From Pseudomonadota bacterium (GTDB lineage Bacteria; Pseudomonadota; Gammaproteobacteria; Burkholderiales; Thiobacillaceae), in NCBI GenBank assembly GCA_021791235.1, contig JAJYXA010000590.1:1-6068 (forward strand): a stretch of DNA of 6,068 nucleotides, written 5' to 3'. The position numbers and the translations under genes were made by a program. This document shows, one piece after another, positions 1 through 6,068 of this stretch (the stretch's first letter is position 1; each line of letters starts with the position of its first letter). The notes under the pieces are model-generated. The model saw only the letters and a list, made by a program, of their open reading frames with translations. It searched no databases and was not told where the DNA came from.

Positions 1-13
1 TTCTAGACTATTC

Positions 14-30
14 ATGAGACAAATTCTCAT
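14..30 (+). promoter_or_regulatory. Fur-box-like dyad in the katG promoter
   Basis: ATGAGA-caaat-TCTCAT is a perfect 6-5-6 inverted repeat. Read as a 7-1-7 site centred on position 22, TGAGACA-a-ATTCTCA differs from the symmetrical Fur-type form TGAGAAT-n-ATTCTCA at two positions. It overlaps the proposed -35 and spacer, where a bound repressor would block RNA polymerase. The dyad is flanked by direct repeats ATTCATG at 10-16 and 29-35. Fur is the favoured regulator, but an unrelated dimeric factor is possible. OxyR, the usual katG regulator, could bind further upstream outside the window. Confidence 0.5.
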
Positions 31-44
31 TCATGGTCTTTAAT
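16..44 (+). promoter_or_regulatory. Candidate sigma70 promoter of katG
   Basis: GAGACA at 16-21 matches four of six bases of the -35 consensus. It is followed by a 17-base spacer and TTTAAT at 39-44, which matches five of six bases of the -10 consensus. Transcription would begin near position 51, giving a leader of about 37 nt before the katG ATG at 88. The same arrangement is present in the second repeat copy. The -35 is weak, which fits a promoter that needs an activator or is controlled by a repressor. This is inferred from sequence only. Confidence 0.45.
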
Positions 45-50
45 GCATTC

Positions 51-65
51 ACTCCGCTGTGGAGT
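51..65 (+). promoter_or_regulatory. Leader stem-loop, copy A
   Basis: ACTCC-gctgt-GGAGT forms a 5-bp stem with a 5-nt loop at the predicted start of the katG transcript. The corresponding sequence in the second copy (2590-2606) keeps the pairing although bases in both arms changed: C52-G64 here is T-A there. A 5'-terminal mRNA hairpin, which could affect transcript stability, and a second protein-binding palindrome both fit. Confidence 0.5.
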
Positions 66-78
66 CGAATATCGATAG

Positions 79-2259
<2,181 letters not shown>

Positions 2260-2326
2260 TCGGGAGGCGAGGTCCCGAAGGGCTTTTGCAGGACGATTTC
2301 AACTGCCTGTTGAATGACCGGGATAC

Positions 2327-2349
2327 GGTAAAGCCGCGAGGGCTTTGCC
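2327..2349 (+). other. Stable hairpin in the katG 3' untranslated region
   Basis: GGTAAAGCC-gcgag-GGCTTTGCC pairs over nine positions (eight Watson-Crick and one U-G) around a 5-nt loop. No U-run follows, so it is not an intrinsic terminator by itself. It lies between the katG stop and the strong terminator at 2381-2425. It could protect the katG mRNA from 3' decay or form the body of a 3'UTR-derived small RNA. No separate promoter for such an RNA is evident. Confidence 0.5.
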
Positions 2350-2380
2350 CTGGGGCCTGACGGAAGCCCGTGCGAAAAAC

Positions 2381-2425
2381 AAGGACGGCGTTTCGGGAAA
2401 ATCCGAAACGCCGTCTTTTATTTTT
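2381..2425 (+). terminator. Rho-independent terminator after katG
   Basis: GACGGCGTTTCGG (2384-2396), a 6-nt loop and CCGAAACGCCGTC (2403-2415) form a perfect 13-bp stem, followed by TTTTATTTTT. An A-rich stretch before the left arm extends the pairing and would give a partial U-run on the other strand, so it may work weakly in both directions. It separates the katG transcript from the small-gene/GNAT unit. Confidence 0.93.
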
Positions 2426-2553
2426 CAGGATCGGGCTTGCATCTGAAGCCATGGCTGTCCAAGACCAGCCAAACACCAACGCCGCATGGGGCTGGGCTTC
2501 GGGTGTCATGCATCGTTGTTCGATTTTATCAATCATTCTGTTCAATACTATTC

Positions 2554-2570
2554 ATGAGACAAATTCTCAT
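2554..2570 (+). promoter_or_regulatory. Fur-box-like dyad, copy B
   Basis: Identical to the katG dyad at 14-30 (ATGAGA-caaat-TCTCAT), including the flanking ATTCATG repeats, and again overlapping the -35 and spacer. The same regulator should bind both. Upstream, 2515-2551 also fits a degenerate tandem OxyR pattern (about six of ten consensus bases in each half). That is too weak to call. Confidence 0.5.
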
Positions 2571-2584
2571 TCATGGTCTTAAAT
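2556..2584 (+). promoter_or_regulatory. Candidate sigma70 promoter of the small gene/GNAT unit
   Basis: GAGACA at 2556-2561, a 17-base spacer and TTAAAT at 2579-2584 (four of six -10 bases) mirror the katG promoter. Transcription would start near 2591, leaving a leader of about 75 nt. The -10 is poorer than in copy A, which predicts weaker basal expression. An alternative -10, TACTAT at 2546-2551, lacks a good -35. Confidence 0.42.
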
Positions 2585-2589
2585 GCACT

Positions 2590-2606
2590 CATTCCGTTGT
2601 GGAATG
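2590..2606 (+). promoter_or_regulatory. Leader stem-loop, copy B
   Basis: CATTCC-gttgt-GGAATG forms a perfect 6-bp stem with a 5-nt loop. Relative to copy A, one pair has changed from C-G to T-A and an extra C-G closing pair has been gained, so pairing is kept despite divergence. It sits at or next to the predicted transcript start. Confidence 0.5.
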
Positions 2607-2665
2607 GAACATCGACAGCCTGCGCGGCCGCATCAAGTACCTCTGAACGGAAAGGGAACGAAACC

Positions 2666-2755
2666 ATGATCGAAAACTGGCGAAACAACCTGATTGCGGC
2701 GCTGTCCATGCTGGGCGCCGGCTTCGAGGGCGTCACGGTGGAGATGCCGTCTTGA
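2666..2755 (+). CDS. Small protein of unknown function, 29 residues
   Basis: The reading frame begins MIENWRNNLIAALSML and ends VEMPS. I do not recognise it. It is preceded by AAAGGG about nine bases before the ATG. The aaaccATG context resembles that of katG, and the gene is the first one behind the second copy of the katG promoter element. The sequence is polar at its start (ENWRNN), then hydrophobic and glycine-containing, but too short and mixed for a clear membrane helix. Its TGA stop overlaps a TTG start of the GNAT frame (TTGA at 2752-2755), and GGTGGAG near its end can serve as that gene's ribosome binding site. It could be a functional microprotein, or a leader peptide coupling translation to the acetyltransferase. 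An N-terminal remnant of a larger gene is also possible. Confidence 0.5.
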   Translation: MIENWRNNLIAALSMLGAGFEGVTVEMPS

Positions 2756-2781
2756 GCACCAGCGAACCGGAGCGTGCGCCG

Positions 2782-3300
2782 ATGAACGCGATCCGCATCC
2801 GGCAGGCCCAAGCCGGGGATCTTGCCGCACTCAACGGCGTTATCGAGCGCGCCATCATGGCCTGGCAACTCCCCGAGCGCGTGAAACGCCTGAGCCTGCC
2901 GAGCTTCCGCTATCGCGCGCACGATCCGGAGCATCTGCGCATCGTGGTGGCGGAGGATGCCGATCACGCCATCATCGGCGTCGCGTCATGGGAGCCCGCC
3001 AGCCCGCGCGACCTGCCTGCGGGGCAGACCGGCTTGCTGCTGCACGGGCTCTACGTCGACCCGGCGCAGCAACGCCGCGGCATCGGCAGCCGGCTGCTCG
3101 ATGGCGCGGCGGCCGCTGCAAGGGAGCAGGGAATGGACGGCGTGCTGGTCAAGGCCCAGGCCGGTGCCGATGGGTTTTTCGCTGCATGCGGATTGCAGCG
3201 GTTGCCGGTCGAAGACCCGGTACGCGATTATCCGCATCGCTACTGGCTCGCCGCGCATCCGGCCGTCGCAGCCATTGATATTGGCAATCGAGACCTTTGA
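2782..3300 (+). CDS. GNAT-family N-acetyltransferase
   Basis: Cytoplasmic acetyl-CoA-dependent acetyltransferase of unknown substrate; 172 residues, a normal GNAT length. The first strand reads MNAIRIRQAQAGDL, as in many GNAT N-termini. Motif A spans residues about 85-117, with LLLHGLYVDP followed by QRRGIG (residues 97-102), matching the acetyl-CoA pyrophosphate-binding pattern Q/R-x-x-G-x-G/A. The later segment GADGFFAACGLQR (about 128-140) is motif B-like. The ATG at 2782 has GGAG nine bases upstream. A TTG at 2752 (182 residues) overlaps the stop of the small gene and has GGTGGAG eight bases upstream, so it is a serious alternative giving translational coupling. I prefer 2782 because the family fold begins just after it. 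The gene shares a promoter module with katG, but nothing in the protein identifies the substrate. Confidence 0.88.
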   Translation: MNAIRIRQAQAGDLAALNGVIERAIMAWQLPERVKRLSLPSFRYRAHDPEHLRIVVAEDADHAIIGVASWEPASPRDLPAGQTGLLLHGLYVDPAQQRRGIGSRLLDGAAAAAREQGMDGVLVKAQAGADGFFAACGLQRLPVEDPVRDYPHRYWLAAHPAVAAIDIGNRDL

Positions 3301-3331
3301 TTATTTTCATTTTTCAAACAGCCCGACATGC

Positions 3332-3344
3332 CGTTCAATGAACG
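3332..3344. promoter_or_regulatory. Palindrome upstream of the small frame and ZIP gene
   Basis: CGTTCA-a-TGAACG is a perfect 6-1-6 palindrome in the gap between the GNAT stop and the 34-codon frame, just after an AT-rich patch (3296-3320) that stands out against the GC-rich surroundings. This is where an operator for the ZIP/ferritin unit would be expected. I could not place a convincing -35/-10 pair, and it does not match the dyad in the 78-base repeats. Confidence 0.3.
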
Positions 3345-3410
3345 CAAGATACTGGGCGTCGAGGCAGTCAAACCCGGATCCGGCTTCCATCAACATACAG
3401 GAGAGCGATC

Positions 3411-3515
3411 ATGGCATTAAGCTTGTACAGTATTTATTGCAACTGGCGGCGCGAGGTCGCAGCCGAGCGTACTGCCGCAGCGTACGGCGAGGACGTGCCG
3501 CTCGGCATCGGTTAA
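3411..3515 (+). CDS. Short reading frame of 34 codons upstream of the ZIP gene
   Basis: The frame starts MALSLYSIYCNWRREV and ends DVPLGIG. I do not recognise it. A strong AGGAG lies eight bases before its ATG, whereas the ZIP start 23 bases beyond its stop has no clear ribosome binding site. That pattern fits a leader peptide whose translation delivers ribosomes to the ZIP gene, or a small protein expressed with it. The C-terminal half is charged and there is no membrane helix or signal peptide. A chance frame remains possible given its length. Confidence 0.42.
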   Translation: MALSLYSIYCNWRREVAAERTAAAYGEDVPLGIG

Positions 3516-3538
3516 CCGGAACCTGGTCACGATTGCCC

Positions 3539-4471
3539 ATGGAACTTGCACAACGGGAACAAACCGCCACCTGGCGTGCGACCTGGCTGGCCCAGGCGCA
3601 CGCGCACCCCTACACCAGCGTGGGACTGGGCCTGGCCCTTGCGGTGGTCGCCTGGCTGCTGCTGGCCAGTATCTGGCGCGTGGCCGCAGGCGGGGCCGAT
3701 ACCGCGTTGCGGCTGGGCCTGCTGGGCGGCCTGGCGGGCTTTGCCGCCACCGCGGCGGGCGCGCTGCCCGCCCTGTTCCTGCGCAGCCTGTCCACCCGCA
3801 CCGAGGACACCATGCTCGGACTCGCGGCGGGCATGATGCTGGCCGCGAGTTCCTTTTCGCTCATCCTGCCCGGCCTCGCTGCCGGCGAGGAAATCACCGG
3901 CAGCGCCGCGCTGGGCGCCCTCACCGTGGTGGTCGGCCTCGGCCTCGGCGTGCTGCTGATGCTGGGCCTCGACCAGTTCACGCCCCACGAGCACGAGCAC
4001 CTCGGCCCCCACGGCGCGGGCAGCGGGCGGGTGAGCCGGGTGTGGCTGTTCGTGTTCGCCATTGCGCTGCACAACCTGCCCGAAGGCATGGCCATCGGCG
4101 TCTCGTTTTCGCAGGGCGATTTGAGCGTCGGCCTGCCGCTCACCACCGCCATCGCCATCCAGGACATTCCAGAAGGGCTGGCGGTTGCCATGGCGCTGAA
4201 AGCCGCGGGCTTGAGCCCGCTGCGCGCGGTTCAGGTGGCGGTCATGAGCGGACTGATGGAGCCGGTCGGCGCGCTGCTCGGCATCGGGCTGGCGAGCGGG
4301 CTGGCACCCGCCTACCCCATCGGCCTCGGGCTCGCGGCCGGGGCGATGATTTTCGTGGTGAGCCACGAAGTGATTCCGGAAACCCATCGCAACGGCCACC
4401 AGACCCCGGCCACCCTTGGCCTGATGGCCGGGTTTGCCGTGATGATGGTGCTGGATACCGCGTTGGGCTAA
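3539..4471 (+). CDS. ZIP-family divalent metal transporter, BbZIP type
   Basis: Inner-membrane transporter that moves Zn2+ and related divalent metals (Fe2+, Mn2+ or Cd2+ in relatives) into the cytoplasm. The 310 residues form about eight transmembrane segments, closely following Bordetella BbZIP (309 residues). The binuclear site is intact: H178, N179 and E182 in ALHNLPEGMA; Q208, D209 and E212 in AIQDIPEGLA; and E241 in SGLMEPVGALLG. These match BbZIP positions shifted by one. H276-E277 in VVSHEVIPETHRNG match the further metal-binding pair. A histidine-rich loop (PHEHEHLGPHG, about 149-159) lies between segments 3 and 4. The start is chosen because the N-terminal AQAHAHP segment aligns with BbZIP. 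The ribosome binding site is weak, so coupling to the preceding 34-codon frame is possible. The ferritin-like gene follows after 27 bases, probably in the same operon. Confidence 0.95.
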   Translation: MELAQREQTATWRATWLAQAHAHPYTSVGLGLALAVVAWLLLASIWRVAAGGADTALRLGLLGGLAGFAATAAGALPALFLRSLSTRTEDTMLGLAAGMMLAASSFSLILPGLAAGEEITGSAALGALTVVVGLGLGVLLMLGLDQFTPHEHEHLGPHGAGSGRVSRVWLFVFAIALHNLPEGMAIGVSFSQGDLSVGLPLTTAIAIQDIPEGLAVAMALKAAGLSPLRAVQVAVMSGLMEPVGALLGIGLASGLAPAYPIGLGLAAGAMIFVVSHEVIPETHRNGHQTPATLGLMAGFAVMMVLDTALG

Positions 4472-4498
4472 TTTTTTTCATCCTGAAAGGAGCGCATC

Positions 4499-5056
4499 AT
4501 GAGCCAAGCCAAACCTGCTGCGAAGCAGCCCTTCCTCACCGACATCAAAACCCTGCGCGCCCGCGCCCGCAAGCACATCGAGGACGGTGCCGTCACGGCC
4601 GGCTATCAGGCCGACCGCGCCACCGTTCTCAAGCTGCTGAACGAGGCGCTCGCCACCGAGCTGGTCTGCATCCTGCGCTACAAGCGGCATTACTTCATGG
4701 CGAGCGGCATCAACGCCGACACCGTGGCACAGGAATTCCTGCAACATGCCAATGAGGAGCAGATGCACGCCGACCAGATCGCCGCGCGCATCGTGCAACT
4801 GAAGGGCGAGCCCAATTTCAGTCCCGAAGGCTTGACGATGCGCTCGCACGCCGAATACGTCGAGGGCGACAGCCTGATCGACATGATCCGGGAAGATCTG
4901 GTTGCCGAGCGCATCGCGATCGAAAGCTACGGCGAGATGATCCGCTACATGGGCGACAAGGACATCACCACCCGCCGCATGCTGGAAGGCATCCTGGCGA
5001 TGGAGGAGGAACATGCCGACGACCTGTCCAGCCTGCTGGAAGACATGGCGCGTTGA
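4499..5056 (+). CDS. Ferritin-like (bacterioferritin-related) diiron protein
   Basis: Predicted four-helix ferritin-fold protein that oxidises Fe2+ and may store iron or protect against peroxide; cytoplasmic, 185 residues. Diiron ligands can be assigned by comparison with E. coli Bfr: E54 in NEALATELV (helix A), E87 and H90 in EEQMHAD (helix B), E137 in DLVAERIAIESY (helix C), and E169 and H172 in MEEEHADDL (helix D). The E54-E87 spacing of 33 equals that of Bfr. The position of the haem-ligand Met52 of Bfr is Q88 here, so inter-subunit haem binding is doubtful, although M89 is adjacent. The first 35 or so residues form an N-terminal extension not present in Bfr. AGGAG at 4488-4492 lies six bases before the ATG. 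The gene is 27 bases behind the ZIP gene with no terminator between them, suggesting that metal import and sequestration are co-expressed. Confidence 0.9.
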   Translation: MSQAKPAAKQPFLTDIKTLRARARKHIEDGAVTAGYQADRATVLKLLNEALATELVCILRYKRHYFMASGINADTVAQEFLQHANEEQMHADQIAARIVQLKGEPNFSPEGLTMRSHAEYVEGDSLIDMIREDLVAERIAIESYGEMIRYMGDKDITTRRMLEGILAMEEEHADDLSSLLEDMAR

Positions 5057-5061
5057 TGCCG

Positions 5062-5772
5062 CTAGCGTAGCGATTCGGCGGGCTGCGCCTGCACCGGCGC
5101 GGCCTCTGCCTCAAGGTGCTGCCCCAGCGCCAGCGCGTAAATCCGCTGCAGCTCCTCTTCGCTGACGTCGACGAAGGTGTCGATCTGGCTCAAGGCGTAC
5201 ACCAGGCTGCTATGCGGAATCATGCTCTCCTCGACCAGCGCGACGCGCGCCTTCGAACGGCGATGCCAGCACTGCGGATAGCGCCGCCAGGCGAACGGAT
5301 AGTTGAACGTCACCGCCACCGCCAGCAGCACGACGACGTTCAGCAGCACCGGGCTGAATACATAGCCATAGCCGAGCGCATGCACGGTTTCGCCGCCGAG
5401 CACGGCATACAGCGCGGTGGCTCCGCCCGGCGGATGCAGGCAGCGCAGGCTGTACATGGCGGCGATCGACAAGGCCACCGCCAGCGAGGCCGCCAGCATC
5501 GGCTCGCCGCCCAGCCAGCGCGCGCAGCTCACGCCGATCAGCGCCGACACGACATGCCCGCCGAACACCGGCCACGGCTGCGACAGCGCGCCGTGCGGCG
5601 CGGCGAACAGCAGCACGGCGGAGGCGCCCATCGAGGCGATGGCGAGCACGCCGCCGTGCCCGCCGAGCCAGATGTGGCTGACCCACAGCGCCGCGAGGAT
5701 GCCGAGCAGGCCGCCGGTGGCCGAAATCCAGTGCTCGCGCTCCGAGACCGAGTACGCCAGCTTACGTACCAT
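5062..5772 (-). CDS. HPP-family integral membrane protein
   Basis: Membrane protein of the HPP family (Pfam PF04982), named for the motif seen here as CLHPPGGATAL (HPPGGA at residues 113-118). The sequence has about five hydrophobic segments (roughly 16-36, 39-58, 70-86, 92-110 and 136-157). The family's GASAVLLFAAP and QPWPVFGGHVVSALIGV blocks lie at 49-59 and 65-81. Plant and cyanobacterial HPP proteins have been linked to nitrite transport; the substrate here is unknown. A soluble tail of about 75 residues follows, ending in an acidic predicted helix (DVSEEELQRIYALAL); some relatives carry CBS domains there but none is recognisable here. The ribosome binding site before the ATG at 5772 is weak. 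The gene lies 85 bases behind the DsrC-family gene on the same strand and may share its transcript. Confidence 0.92.
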   Translation of the reverse strand: MVRKLAYSVSEREHWISATGGLLGILAALWVSHIWLGGHGGVLAIASMGASAVLLFAAPHGALSQPWPVFGGHVVSALIGVSCARWLGGEPMLAASLAVALSIAAMYSLRCLHPPGGATALYAVLGGETVHALGYGYVFSPVLLNVVVLLAVAVTFNYPFAWRRYPQCWHRRSKARVALVEESMIPHSSLVYALSQIDTFVDVSEEELQRIYALALGQHLEAEAAPVQAQPAESLR

Positions 5773-5857
5773 TATCGCGAGCCCGCCGGAGGGACAGGGC
5801 GGCGCAAGCGCGGAGATTCACCGCAAGCCCGCCGGGCGCGAGGCGCGGCCTGCGGCC
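5773..5857. other. GC-rich spacer between HPP and DsrC-family genes
   Basis: These 85 bases contain a direct repeat agcccgccgg (5780-5789 and 5826-5835) and short GC-rich self-complementary stretches. On the minus strand there is no U-run, so I see no convincing terminator for the DsrC-family gene, and no clear promoter for the HPP gene. Read-through from one gene to the next is therefore plausible. Confidence 0.5.
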
Positions 5858-6068
5858 TCAACCCGTGCTCCAGGCGCGCGGGCGCCGCATGCCGGCAATC
5901 TTGCAGGCCTGCTTCACGTAGCCGTACGGATACAGTTCGAACAGCTTCTTCTGCGCATCCTTCCCCACGCGCTCGGCCAGGTGCTTGATGACGAAGCGGG
6001 CATCGGCGATGACCTGGTGTTCCTCGTAGTAGTCACGCATGAAGCGGATCGTGTCCCAGTGGTCGTCG
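5858..6068 (-). CDS. TusE/DsrC-family sulfur relay protein, 3' part
   Basis: The C-terminal 69 residues are visible; the 5' end lies beyond the right edge (family length about 105-115). The frame is open through the edge and enters with DDHWDTIRFMRDYYEEHQ, the family's helix, followed by LFELYPYGYVKQACKIAG. DsrC proteins carry sulfur in dissimilatory sulfur metabolism and TusE does so in tRNA 2-thiouridine synthesis; both act in the cytoplasm and use a penultimate cysteine (CysA). Here the ending is MRRPRAWSTG: the upstream cysteine (CysB, in KQACKIAG) is kept, but the position 11 residues later, where CysA sits, is a tryptophan. It is therefore unlikely to act as a standard DsrC or TusE, and may be a regulatory or binding paralogue. 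An internal ATG at 6040 is not the start, because conserved family sequence precedes it. Confidence 0.88.
   Translation of the reverse strand, partial: DDHWDTIRFMRDYYEEHQVIADARFVIKHLAERVGKDAQKKLFELYPYGYVKQACKIAGMRRPRAWSTG

Larger units (their letters stand above)
1..78 (+). repeat. Promoter/leader repeat, copy A (upstream of katG)
   Basis: This segment recurs at 2541-2618 in the same orientation, offset by exactly 2540 bases. By hand alignment 68 of 78 positions match without gaps, and positions 7-40 are identical. The differences are at 4, 6, 41, 48, 52, 57, 64, 66, 70 and 76. The element contains a Fur-box-like dyad, a plausible sigma70 promoter and a short stem-loop, and it ends 9 bases before the katG start codon. 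It may extend left of the window. It is not within coding sequence and has no insertion-sequence features, so it is best read as a duplicated or conserved regulatory module. Confidence 0.9.
2541..2618 (+). repeat. Promoter/leader repeat, copy B (upstream of small gene and GNAT)
   Basis: Second copy of the element at 1-78, in the same orientation, with identical bases at 2547-2580 and 68 of 78 positions matching overall. It carries the same dyad, promoter spacing and leader stem-loop. Here the element ends 47 bases before the next start codon (2666), compared with 9 bases for katG. The last bases before both start codons are again alike (aaaccATG). Confidence 0.9.
2260..2665. other. Gap between katG and the small gene: structured 3' region, terminator, second promoter
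   Basis: I see no convincing protein gene in these 406 bases. The first part is katG 3' sequence. It holds a small inverted repeat directly after the stop (TCGGGA 2260-2265 with TCCCGA 2273-2278, no proper U-run after it), a stronger hairpin at 2327-2349 and the main terminator at 2381-2425. Positions 2428-2540 are unassigned and become AT-rich from about 2521. The second promoter/leader repeat occupies 2541-2618. It is followed by 47 bases of leader that have no counterpart upstream of katG. Confidence 0.7.

Noticed and set aside
2515..2551. Possible tandem OxyR binding site upstream of copy B.
   Set aside because: Only about six of ten consensus bases match in each half, which is close to what an AT-rich stretch gives by chance. 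The equivalent region of copy A is mostly outside the window.
2451..2582. Small frame beginning MAVQDQPNTN in the gap after katG.
   Set aside because: It has only a weak ribosome site and runs through the second promoter repeat, where the DNA is constrained as regulatory sequence; no family recognised.
2957..3538. N-terminal extension of the ZIP frame, reading back into the GNAT gene, including an ATG at 3338.
   Set aside because: The upstream part is an alternate frame of GNAT, and BbZIP similarity begins at the ATG at 3539. The extension has no hydrophobic or family-like sequence.
3527..4399. A 290-codon frame antisense to the ZIP gene.
   Set aside because: Its composition (Gln, Ala, Arg, Gly and His) is that of a frame shadow, while the plus-strand frame encodes an intact ZIP protein with all metal ligands.
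4472..4498. T-run and small inverted repeat between the ZIP and ferritin genes as a terminator.
   Set aside because: The T-run precedes the 5-bp stem instead of following it, and the stem merges into the ferritin ribosome binding site, so it does not fit an intrinsic terminator.
5116..5988. A 290-codon plus-strand frame across the HPP and DsrC-like genes.
   Set aside because: It overlaps two recognisable minus-strand genes and is rich in Arg, Gln and Ala with no recognisable motif.

Overview
The window is GC-rich chromosomal DNA from a proteobacterium, most likely a betaproteobacterium. This rests on a ZIP transporter whose N-terminus and metal-site residues follow the Bordetella protein BbZIP, a ferritin-like protein of a type I associate with Burkholderiales and Rhodocyclales, and a TusE/DsrC-family protein with the C-terminal ending ...RPRAWSTG. 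Assignments come from motifs and remembered family sequences; no database search was possible.

Layout. Positions 1-87 hold a promoter/leader for katG (88-2259), a complete bifunctional catalase-peroxidase. A 406-base gap follows (2260-2665). It contains structured katG 3' sequence, a very strong intrinsic terminator (about 2381-2425), and a second copy of the katG promoter/leader element (2541-2618 matches 1-78 at 68 of 78 positions, with 34 bases identical). That second copy drives a 29-codon small gene (2666-2755) and a GNAT acetyltransferase (2782-3300, or from an overlapping TTG at 2752). Next come a 34-codon small reading frame with a good ribosome binding site (3411-3515), a BbZIP-type ZIP metal transporter (3539-4471), and a ferritin-like diiron protein 27 bases downstream (4499-5056). 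On the minus strand, an HPP-family membrane protein (5062-5772) converges on the ferritin gene with only 5 bases between stop codons. It lies behind a TusE/DsrC-family gene that runs off the right edge (5858-6068).

Theme. The plus-strand genes suggest metal and oxidant handling: peroxide removal by haem enzyme KatG, divalent metal movement by the ZIP protein, and iron oxidation/storage by the ferritin-like protein. The repeated promoter carries a dyad resembling a Fur box across its -35/spacer region, which would link the katG and small-gene/GNAT units to iron status. The most unusual feature is in the repeated leader: just after the promoter, at the predicted RNA 5' end, both copies form a short stem-loop whose differences preserve base pairing. 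This suggests selection on the structure rather than simple recent duplication. No mobile element, tRNA, rRNA or CRISPR array was seen.
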